Part shown: in pieces, positions 16,906-23,149 of the stretch | How the letters are laid out: every line of letters begins with the position of its first letter | How positions within the stretch are numbered: the first letter of the stretch is position 1 | NCBI GenBank assembly: GCA_017478725.1 | Contig: JAFVDD010000019.1 | Location: 1 to 38,504, forward strand | Reading direction: 5' to 3' | DNA length: 38,504 nt | Source: Paludibacteraceae bacterium | GTDB lineage: Bacteria; Bacteroidota; Bacteroidia; Bacteroidales; Paludibacteraceae | The notes under the pieces: generated by a model | Seen by the model: only the letters and a program-made list of their open reading frames with translations | Told to the model about the DNA's origin: nothing | The model's database searches: none | Made by a program: the position numbers and the translations under genes

Positions 16906-19503
16906 TTATTGCAGTTTCTGACCGGTTACAGTATAGGTTTGCTCACCTCGTAGAATGTAGATTTGACCGTCGCGGAGAACCTTTGTACATTGTACTTGGT
17001 CACTTGGTACATTCTCGATTTCTGTCGAAGTTTCATTCCTTGCCACGATATTCAGTCTGCCCCAAACAGGATGAGCCTTGTAGGCTGTTACGCTGGATTC
17101 GGGTACATAAACAGGAGCAGTCGTAGAAACCTCAAAGAAAGTCTTGTCCTCTACTATAGGCGGAACTACAGCGCCCACCTCCATCTTGTTCAACTTAGAG
17201 CAGAAAGCGAAGGTGTTGTCGCCAATTGAACGAACTGAGGCGGGGATATGAGCCGTCTGCATGTAAGCGCAACCATAAAAAGCCGCGCTGCCTATCTCCT
17301 CTACTCCATCGGGAAGCGTTATGTCCGTCAGTTCATGACAGTTGTAGAACGCCCAGTTGCCGATACGTGTTATCGCATTGCCGGCAAACTCTACGGTAGT
17401 CAAGCTACGACAATTGTCAAATGCACGGTCATCTATCTCGGTAACATACGCAGGAATAGTGATTGCTTTGAGATAATAAGCGTCTGCTGCTATTGCATAG
17501 CCCACAGTGTTCAGCGATGCAGGCAGACGCAGTTCTGTCAGCTTGCGATAGATACTGAATTGTTCCTCTCGGAGCGAAGACACATTCGCTTTCTCCAAAT
17601 CAAGAACACTCAGCGTGCCGGAGGACAACTCAATCTGTGCGAAGCCCGTTGGGGTTAATGTGCCTCCGTTGACTACAACGGTCCCGAGTTTAGTGCTGAA
17701 CCATTGTGAGTATCTCGCTACATAGGTATTGAATGTGCTGGCAGGCGCCTCCACATACCGGAGATTCTGACATTCATATAATGTATAGGCGTCCACTATA
17801 GCATTGCCATTCAAGATACGCAAAGTGTCTAGTTTTGTGCAGCCCAAGAATGCTTCTTGTCCAATCGAATTAACACTCTCAGGGATGGTAAGTTGTGTCA
17901 ATCCCGTGCAATCTTCAAATGCGGCTATCCCAATACTTGTGACACTGTTGGGAATACTGATTTCGGTAATACCTGCTAATCCTAAACATAACGCATAAGG
18001 AATAGCCTCTACTTTTTGACCGAAGGAAAATGAAGTAATGGCATCTAAACCATTAAATATCGAGTATTTATTTCCTTCATTATCGGACGAGATGGTGGCA
18101 TTCTTAGCATTCCATACAACAGAGCTTAATCCTGTGCAACCTTGAAAAGTGGCGCCAGATCCCAAGTCTGTTACTCCTTCCGGTATGATAATGGACGTTA
18201 AAGATGTGCAATTCATAAAAGCTGCCGTTCCGATTTTGGTTACTCCTGCGGGAATAGTTACGCTCGCGAGTGCAGCGCAATCACTGAAAGCAAATTCACC
18301 TATTTCCGTGAGGGTTGTTGGGAGAGTTAGTGAAACAAGGTTTGTGCTTGCTCCGAATGCATCGTATCCTATGGCGGTAATCCCCTCACTAATCATTAGT
18401 GTTTTCATCTCTTTAGCAACCAGACTAAAGGTATAGTTCTCTGTCAATTCGCCGCTACCGATGACAGCTAACATTCCGCTGCTTGGCTGATATACCCACG
18501 AGAGGGCATTGTCTTTGCCGCAAGTACCGCTTAAATCCATAGCAAATTCCGCAGTAAAAGACGTATCTTTCGTCATTTCTATTGCACGCGGGTTAGTGGC
18601 AACACCATCTGACCATTGTACAAAATGGTAACCGGTAGCAGGAGTCGCGGTAAGAGTTACTATCGGTTCATCACAGATGGTTACATCTGCAATATTGCTG
18701 GTAACAGCGCCGTTTTCCGCAGTGGTGGAAAGGGTGTAGGGCAGGGGGTTGTATTTCACTCTGCTATCATTAGGCAGCATCTCTTGGAAACGTGTCAACT
18801 CACCGCAGGGTACATAAATAGAGAGATTAGAACAGCCTCTAAATGCATCGCTTCCGATGGCCGTGATAGTATTTGGCAGTTCAATAGATGTCAGGCTTGT
18901 GCAAGAAGCAAAGAGAGAACTTGCAATAACAGTTAAACTATTGGGAATCGTTACAGAGGTTAAATGAACGCAATTAAAAAAAGCATATCCTCCAATGCTG
19001 GTGACACTATTGGGAATCGTCACAGAAGTCAAATTACTGCAACCAGAAAAAGAACTCCCTCCAATGCTTGTGATGCCATTACCTATCACTACACTTACCA
19101 GGTTGGAACAGTCATAAAATGTATAACCTCCCATGTCAGTGACACTATTGGGAATCGTAATACTGTTCAAAAAGCTACCCGCGAAAGCAAATTCTCCAAT
19201 GCTTGTGACGCTATTAGGGATAATAACAGTTAGTAAGTTTTTACATTCGTGGAACGTATTGCTATTAATGCGAGTTACAGTATATGTTTCGTCATTATAC
19301 TCCACTGTTTCCGGAATGACAGCTTCTGTAATATTCCATCCGGCATTGTATATTCCACTTTCATGCGATTTGTACGTCACAGCGGCTGTTTTGTCATAGT
19401 CGTTTAGAACATAATACAACTCGCCGATTTGAACTGTCTCGGCATTAACAATACCGATTCCGGTCATCAAAGCAAAGAAAAAAGCAAGTAGTTTGTGTTT
19501 CAT
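16906..19503 (-). CDS. BspA-like leucine-rich-repeat surface protein with probable T9SS-type C-terminal tail
   Basis: 865 aa. A signal peptide (cleavage after residue 21) is followed by LRR_5/BspA repeats of about 23 residues (SVTIPNSVTSIGGYAF type) at about 80-228, a bacterial-repeat (Flg_new/InlB-B-like) domain at about 256-322 (TLTATPATGYHFVQWSDG), more LRR blocks at about 365-560 and 650-800, and a final 30 residues ending VLRDGQIYILRGEQTYTVTG. That ending resembles the last strands of Bacteroidota sorting domains, so export through T9SS and surface anchoring are likely. BspA-like proteins bind host or matrix proteins or other bacteria. The gene is less GC-rich than its neighbours and its repeats can recombine. 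An 800-base structured region precedes it. Confidence 0.88.
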   Translation of the reverse strand: MKHKLLAFFFALMTGIGIVNAETVQIGELYYVLNDYDKTAAVTYKSHESGIYNAGWNITEAVIPETVEYNDETYTVTRINSNTFHECKNLLTVIIPNSVTSIGEFAFAGSFLNSITIPNSVTDMGGYTFYDCSNLVSVVIGNGITSIGGSSFSGCSNLTSVTIPNSVTSIGGYAFFNCVHLTSVTIPNSLTVIASSLFASCTSLTSIELPNTITAIGSDAFRGCSNLSIYVPCGELTRFQEMLPNDSRVKYNPLPYTLSTTAENGAVTSNIADVTICDEPIVTLTATPATGYHFVQWSDGVATNPRAIEMTKDTSFTAEFAMDLSGTCGKDNALSWVYQPSSGMLAVIGSGELTENYTFSLVAKEMKTLMISEGITAIGYDAFGASTNLVSLTLPTTLTEIGEFAFSDCAALASVTIPAGVTKIGTAAFMNCTSLTSIIIPEGVTDLGSGATFQGCTGLSSVVWNAKNATISSDNEGNKYSIFNGLDAITSFSFGQKVEAIPYALCLGLAGITEISIPNSVTSIGIAAFEDCTGLTQLTIPESVNSIGQEAFLGCTKLDTLRILNGNAIVDAYTLYECQNLRYVEAPASTFNTYVARYSQWFSTKLGTVVVNGGTLTPTGFAQIELSSGTLSVLDLEKANVSSLREEQFSIYRKLTELRLPASLNTVGYAIAADAYYLKAITIPAYVTEIDDRAFDNCRSLTTVEFAGNAITRIGNWAFYNCHELTDITLPDGVEEIGSAAFYGCAYMQTAHIPASVRSIGDNTFAFCSKLNKMEVGAVVPPIVEDKTFFEVSTTAPVYVPESSVTAYKAHPVWGRLNIVARNETSTEIENVPSDQVQCTKVLRDGQIYILRGEQTYTVTGQKLQ
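16982..17009. repeat. Degenerate 7-bp tandem array near the 3' end of the LRR gene
   Basis: Units TTTGTAC, ATTGTAC, TTGGTCA, CTTGGTA. It encodes the linker VPSDQVQCTKV just before the C-terminal tail. Confidence 0.5.
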
Positions 19504-19609
19504 ACGTGTTTCCCTAAATTCGTGTCGGGCGCAACTTTTAGATGGTTAATATTGTTGTTGATGTTATAGACAGATGGATTTCCTGATTACTGGTTGCCGG
19601 ATTGCCGGG

Positions 19610-19648
19610 TTAGTAATACACAAAATTAAAAGCGTGAATGTTATCCAC
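19610..19648 (-). CDS. Possible 12-codon leader ORF (uORF3)
   Basis: A GTG at 19648 lies 7 bases after AGGAG (19660-19656), a clean Shine-Dalgarno site of a kind not usual in Bacteroidota. It encodes VDNIHAFNFVYY (first residue Met if translated), rich in aromatic residues, and spans the terminator-like hairpin. It could be an attenuation peptide; equally it may be chance. Confidence 0.25.
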   Translation of the reverse strand: MDNIHAFNFVYY

Positions 19649-19652
19649 GCTT
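19630..19652 (-). terminator. Terminator-like hairpin inside the LRR gene leader
   Basis: A 7-bp stem (19630-19636 with 19646-19652) with a 9-base loop, followed on the minus strand by TTTTAATTTTG. Its 3'-strand-side arm can pair instead with 19838-19843, so formation of the hairpin and of the outer long-range helix are mutually exclusive. Confidence 0.55.
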
Positions 19653-19764
19653 ATTCTCCTTTGTATGGTTCTGGTAAACCTTGTATGCAAGAATAAACAA
19701 TAACGTCCACGCCCGATATGTTTAACCCTCCCGCCCTGTGAAGGGCGCGAACGGATATTAACAT
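19651..19764 (-). CDS. Possible 37-aa leader ORF (uORF2)
   Basis: ATG at 19764 to TAA at 19653-19651, beginning MLISVRALHRAGG and ending GLPEPYKGE. Its stop is 2 bases before the uORF3 start codon. It lies within the paired arms of the structured region, so it may be an artefact of that RNA. No similarity is recognised. Confidence 0.25.
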   Translation of the reverse strand: MLISVRALHRAGGLNISGVDVIVYSCIQGLPEPYKGE

Positions 19765-19842
19765 ACCCACGAGGACGCTTATTGCACTATCTTGTTTCGG
19801 GCATACAAAAATTTACCAGATTTTACAAAGCCAAAACAAGCG

Positions 19843-19944
19843 TCAATAAACGCCTTTTATGTCATGCAATGTCTCACTTTGTGAGAGTCGGCAGAGTGCT
19901 ACTTGTGGTAGTTTACCCGCCCTCTTGCCCACGGCGTGAATCAT
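19843..19944 (-). CDS. Possible 33-aa ORF directly after the promoter (uORF1)
   Basis: ATG at 19944 only 8 bases after the -7 element, so a message would be nearly leaderless; TGA at 19845-19843. It begins MIHAVGKRAGKLP and ends HDIKGVY. Its frame continues the open frame of the gene fragment upstream (19985-20184), so it may be a relic of that gene's 3' end. Confidence 0.3.
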   Translation of the reverse strand: MIHAVGKRAGKLPQVALCRLSQSETLHDIKGVY

Positions 19945-19952
19945 TACGGCTG

Positions 19953-19984
19953 CAAAGGTACTACTTTTTTTTGATATGGGCAAA
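19953..19984 (-). promoter_or_regulatory. Promoter upstream of the LRR gene leader
   Basis: TTTG (19984-19981), 20 bases, TACCTTTG (19960-19953): a full consensus match. The predicted start near 19946 is about 440 bases before the LRR start codon. Confidence 0.75.
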
Positions 19985-20184
19985 AAAAATCTGCACTTTT
20001 TTACAATGCAGATTAGTTTGTCCTGTTTCAGCAGTTGAAGCAGCTCAATGACACCTTTTATGTCACCGCTTTTTACGCTCAGGTACTTAGCCGCAAAGAG
20101 TTGCTCATTCTCATTCAGTGTAGAATAGCGTGCGACATCTTCGTAGGCACTTCGTAGGCGCGTTGAGAGCGCATCGGAAGCATC
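19985..20184 (-). pseudogene. Fragment of an unidentified protein gene
   Basis: One minus-strand frame from 20184 reads like protein for about 55 codons (SDALSTRLRSAYEDVARY, then LNENEQLFAAKYLS, DIKGVIELLQLLKQ). A TAG lies immediately before it (20187-20185), there is no start codon in the open part, and there is no stop where the protein-like stretch ends, although TAA is available one frame away. A terminator hairpin follows at 19989-20016. I take it as the remains of a small gene that has lost its start and its frame near the 3' end. The family is unknown. Confidence 0.5.
19989..20016 (-). terminator. Intrinsic terminator after the gene fragment
   Basis: AATCTGCA/TGCAGATT, an 8-bp perfect stem with a T-run following on the minus strand. 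It overlaps the -33 side of the next promoter, so the structured region is insulated from upstream transcription. Confidence 0.65.
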
Positions 20185-20248
20185 CTAGACTTTATACTTT
20201 TCAAACACCTTTAAGCAACTGTATTTCAGTGCTTTACAACACATACAA

Positions 20249-20279
20249 AAACTGCCGAAAATCATGTTTTCGGCAGTTT
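20249..20279 (-). terminator. Intrinsic terminator of the acetyl-CoA hydrolase/transferase gene
   Basis: A perfect 13-bp stem (20249-20261 with 20267-20279) with a 5-base loop and TTTTTG following on the minus strand, 20 bases after the stop codon. Confidence 0.85.
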
Positions 20280-20299
20280 CATTTACTGTTTTTTTCTTA

Positions 20300-21799
20300 T
20301 TACCGCAAGTAGTTCTCCCACTTGGTATTGCGCATGTCGCCGGACTTGAGGAACTCCTCATGCATAGCGAACGCGAGCGAGAGGTTGTGCTGCGTCTGGC
20401 CGTGCTTGGCGTACTTGAGGTAATCGCGCAGCATCTCGCGGTATTCCGGCGCGACACAGTTGTTGATCACTTCCTCGGCACGCTGACGCGGGCTCTTGCC
20501 ACGCAGATCGGCTACGCCCTGCTCGGTCACAATAACCTTGACGGAGTGCTCGGAATGGTCGAGGTGGGTCACCATCGGAACGATCGATGAAATCGCACCA
20601 TTCTTGGCCGTCGAAGCGGTCGTAAAGATACTAAGGTACGCATTGCGCGCGAAATCGCCGCTGCCGCCGATACCGTTCATCATCTTGGTGCCCGTGACGT
20701 GCGTGGAGTTGATGTTGCCATAGATATCGGCCTCGAGGGCGGTATTGATGGCAATGAGTCCGAGTCGGCGGATGATTTCCGGGTTGTTGGAGGTCTCCTG
20801 CGGACGGAGCAGCATCTTGTCGTGGTAGAAATCGAGGTTAGCGAGCACCTCTGCCATCTTGCTCTCCACAAGCCGCAGCGAGCAACCGCTGGCGAACTTG
20901 CAGTGACCCTCTTTGATGAGGTCCACCACGGAATCCTGCACTACCTCCGAGTACATCTCAAACGGCGGGATATGCGGGTTCTTGCCCAGTTCGCCGAGAA
21001 CGGCGTTGGCTACGTTGCCCACACCCGACTGGATGGGAAGGAAAGTGCTTGGGATACGTCCGGCTTTCATCTCCGCCTCCAGGAAGAGGGCTACATTCTC
21101 GCCAATCTTGGCGGTAGTAGCATCTACTGGTGTGAAGGGTGCAATTTCGTTCGGACGGTTGGTCTTCACAACGGCAGCAATCTTAGCGGGATCGACCTTC
21201 AGATGGTCGGAGCCGCAGCGGTCGGAGGGTTTATAGATAGGTATCTCCTTGCGGTACGGCGGGTCGAGAGGCTCATAGAGGTCGTGCATACCGCGCATGG
21301 TAGCAGGGAACATCTCGTTGAGCTCGACGATAATCTTATCCGCCATGCGGCAGATAGTGGGCATGATACCTACTCCGGCAGCCGGCACGATGATACCGTC
21401 CTCACCTACATACGAAGCCTCGATGATGGCGAACTTAGGTTTGGGCAGAAAGCCGTAACGGAGGTCTTGCGCCATGTGGCTCAAGTGCATGTCGAAATAG
21501 TGCGTTCCCTCGGCGTTGATCTCCTCGCGCATCGACTTGTTCGACTGATAGGGCGTACGGAACTCCACGGCGTGTGCACGTGCCAAGGCACCATCGCAGC
21601 TGTCTCCCATAGAGGCGCCTGTCTCCAGTCCTACGCGGAAAGGTTTGCCCTCGGCGTGCAGACGCTCGGCGCGCTGCGCGAGTGCGAAAGGAACGGCCTT
21701 GGGCACACCGGTGGCGGTAAAACCACCCATGCCCAAGACGTCACCATGTTGGATCAATTCGGCCGCTTCTTCAGCGGACATAAATGGAAGCATATGCAA
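20300..21799 (-). CDS. Acetyl-CoA hydrolase / succinyl-CoA:acetate CoA-transferase family protein
   Basis: A 499-aa cytoplasmic class I CoA-transferase of the Cat1/AarC family. Members move CoA between acetate, succinate or propionate, or hydrolyse acetyl-CoA. In fermenting Bacteroidales the likely role is acetate or propionate formation (inference). Visible marks are GGFTATGVPKAVP near the N-terminus, FEMYSEVVQDS with Glu285 as the probable catalytic residue, INTALEADIYGNINSTHV, and the GIGGSGDFARNAY loop at about 376-388. Length fits. It lies 135 bases downstream of the aldolase gene with no consensus promoter between, and ends in a strong terminator, so the two may share a transcript. Confidence 0.92.
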   Translation of the reverse strand: MHMLPFMSAEEAAELIQHGDVLGMGGFTATGVPKAVPFALAQRAERLHAEGKPFRVGLETGASMGDSCDGALARAHAVEFRTPYQSNKSMREEINAEGTHYFDMHLSHMAQDLRYGFLPKPKFAIIEASYVGEDGIIVPAAGVGIMPTICRMADKIIVELNEMFPATMRGMHDLYEPLDPPYRKEIPIYKPSDRCGSDHLKVDPAKIAAVVKTNRPNEIAPFTPVDATTAKIGENVALFLEAEMKAGRIPSTFLPIQSGVGNVANAVLGELGKNPHIPPFEMYSEVVQDSVVDLIKEGHCKFASGCSLRLVESKMAEVLANLDFYHDKMLLRPQETSNNPEIIRRLGLIAINTALEADIYGNINSTHVTGTKMMNGIGGSGDFARNAYLSIFTTASTAKNGAISSIVPMVTHLDHSEHSVKVIVTEQGVADLRGKSPRQRAEEVINNCVAPEYREMLRDYLKYAKHGQTQHNLSLAFAMHEEFLKSGDMRNTKWENYLR

Positions 21800-21824
21800 T
21801 TAACAATTATCAATTTACAATTAT
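21797..21824. repeat. 7-bp tandem array (unit CAATTAT), left arm of an inverted pair
   Basis: Four units: CAATTAA, CAATTAT, CAATTTA, CAATTAT, just upstream of the CoA-transferase start codon. It is nearly complementary to the array at 21907-21934. Confidence 0.8.
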
Positions 21825-21906
21825 CAAAGCGTCTTATTGGGTTAGGTACAAACTTATAAGTCTGTACGGGTCTTAAAACTTTAGTACCAAACCCTCTACA
21901 AGCCCT

Positions 21907-21934
21907 TTGTAAATTGTAAATTGTGAATTATAAA
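21907..21934. repeat. 7-bp tandem array (unit TTGTAAA), right arm of an inverted pair
   Basis: Four units: TTGTAAA, TTGTAAA, TTGTGAA, TTATAAA, with a fifth running over the aldolase stop codon. Inverted relative to 21797-21824. Confidence 0.8.
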
Positions 21935-22936
21935 TTATTCAGCCTTACCGTCGGAACCGAGGACGTTGATGATTTTGTGCTTATAGAGCTCTGTCATGAG
22001 GTCGCGAGCAGGACCGCAGTACTTACGCGGGTCGAACTCTGCCGGCTTCTCTGCAAACACTTTGCGGACGGCTGCGGTGAACGCCAGACGGCTGTCCGAG
22101 TCGATGTTAATCTTGCAGACAGCACTCTTGGAAGCCTTGCGAAGTTGCTCCTCAGGAATACCCACTGCGTCAGGCAGTTTGCCGCCGTACTGGTTGATCA
22201 TGTCCACATACTCCTGCGGAACGGAAGACGAACCGTGAAGAACGATGGGGAAGCCTGGGAGTTGCTCCATCACAGCGTCCAATACATCGAATGCCAACGG
22301 TGGCGGAACCAGACGTCCTGTCTTCGGGTCACGGGTGCACTGCTCCGGCGTGAATTTGTATGCGCCGTGGCTGGTACCAATAGAGATAGCCAAGCTGTCG
22401 CAGCCAGTGCGGGTAGCGAAATCAACTACTTCTTCCGGTTTGGTGTAGTGGCTAACTTCAGATGCCACTTCGTCCTCAACACCTGCGAGCACGCCCAGTT
22501 CGGCCTCAACAGTTACATCAAACTGATGTGCGTAGTCAACGACTTTCTTGGTCAGGGCGATGTTCTCTTCATAAGGCAGTGCGCTGGCGTCAATCATTAC
22601 AGACGAGAAACCGAAGTCCACGCAGCTCTTGCAGAGCTCGAAACTGTCACCGTGATCGAGGTGCAGACAGATCTGCGGATGCTCCCAACCCAGCTCTTTA
22701 GCGTACTCAACAGCACCTTGTGCCATGTAACGCAGCAGCGTTTGGTTAGCATAGTTACGTGCACCTTTGGAAACCTGGAGGATAACCGGCGATTTGGTCT
22801 CAGCCGAAGCTTTGATGATAGCCTGGAGTTGCTCCATGTTGTTGAAGTTGAAAGCGGGGATAGCATAGCCGCCCTTGATTGCCTTGGCAAACATCTCACG
22901 GGTGTTAACAAGGCCGAGTTCTTTGAAACTTACCAT
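21935..22936 (-). CDS. fba: Class II fructose-bisphosphate aldolase
   Basis: A 333-aa zinc aldolase that splits fructose 1,6-bisphosphate to DHAP and glyceraldehyde 3-phosphate in glycolysis. It has HLDHGDSFE with the conserved His/Asp pair (residues 92-95), AELGVLAGVEDE, the phosphate- and zinc-site segments GTSHGAYKF and LHGSSSVP, and the KINIDSDSRLAF stretch. Length is normal. The start ATG (22936-22934) has a consensus promoter at 23022-23053 and a leader of about 80 bases. The stop codon lies within a heptamer array. Confidence 0.97.
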   Translation of the reverse strand: MVSFKELGLVNTREMFAKAIKGGYAIPAFNFNNMEQLQAIIKASAETKSPVILQVSKGARNYANQTLLRYMAQGAVEYAKELGWEHPQICLHLDHGDSFELCKSCVDFGFSSVMIDASALPYEENIALTKKVVDYAHQFDVTVEAELGVLAGVEDEVASEVSHYTKPEEVVDFATRTGCDSLAISIGTSHGAYKFTPEQCTRDPKTGRLVPPPLAFDVLDAVMEQLPGFPIVLHGSSSVPQEYVDMINQYGGKLPDAVGIPEEQLRKASKSAVCKINIDSDSRLAFTAAVRKVFAEKPAEFDPRKYCGPARDLMTELYKHKIINVLGSDGKAE

Positions 22937-23007
22937 AAGAAATAAATTGTTAGATTGTTATTTATGTTTGAAAATGTTAGATTTTGCCGGTTGGTTTGGT
23001 CGCAAAA

Positions 23008-23028
23008 ACCTTTGCAGAGTGCAAAGGT
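23008..23028. promoter_or_regulatory. Operator-like palindrome over the aldolase -7 element
   Basis: ACCTTTGCA, 3 bases, TGCAAAGGT: a perfect 9-bp inverted repeat covering most of the -7 box and the expected start site. Confidence 0.45.
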
Positions 23029-23053
23029 ACAACAAAAAATCGACATATGCAAA
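23022..23053 (-). promoter_or_regulatory. Promoter for the aldolase gene
   Basis: TTTG (23053-23050), 20 bases, TACCTTTG (23029-23022), with the extended element TTTGCATATGTC. Confidence 0.8.
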
Positions 23054-23091
23054 TAAAAGTTGCATCTGCACCCAAATCTTGATATTTTTTA

Positions 23092-23123
23092 TAAAAAAAA
23101 GCGGCGACATCTCTGCCGCCGCT
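23092..23123 (-). terminator. Intrinsic terminator of the OPT transporter gene
   Basis: AGCGGCG (23100-23106) pairs with CGCCGCT (23117-23123) around a 10-base loop; on the minus strand eight or more T follow. Confidence 0.85.
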
Positions 23124-23149
23124 GATGCTATAGCCGCTAATCTTTCACT

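Larger units (their letters stand above)
19504..19984 (-). ncRNA. Structured leader or independent small RNA upstream of the LRR gene (undescribed)
   Basis: On the minus strand a consensus promoter (19984-19953) opens a region with dense complementarity. From outside inward the pairs are: 19647-19652 with 19838-19843; 19659-19664 with 19825-19830; 19670-19678 with 19812-19820 (9 bp); 19681-19688 with 19801-19808 (8 bp); 19698-19708 with 19773-19784 (one bulge); 19717-19725 with 19758-19765 (one bulge); and an apical 6-bp stem 19732-19737/19742-19747. Smaller stems lie 5' of this (CTCAC/GTGAG) and 3' of it (terminator-like, 19630-19652). The RNA either ends at that hairpin (about 325 nt) or continues as a 440-nt leader into the LRR gene. 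Three small ORFs are present. It does not match tmRNA, RNase P RNA or another RNA I can recall. Confidence 0.55.

Noticed and set aside
19621-19852. Insertion sequence or MITE explaining the long inverted arms
   Set aside because: No transposase, no clear target-site duplication at the ends, and a promoter and terminator fit better with an RNA. Not fully excluded.
19621-19984. tmRNA, RNase P RNA or 6S RNA as identity of the structured region
   Set aside because: No tRNA-like ends or tag frame for tmRNA, none of the RNase P core sequences I know, and too many side stems for 6S RNA. 6S RNA remains the least unlikely of the three because of the long hairpin.
19782-20051. Plus-strand 89-codon frame across the structured region
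   Set aside because: It crosses the arms of the RNA structure and the opposite-strand promoter; composition is not protein-like.
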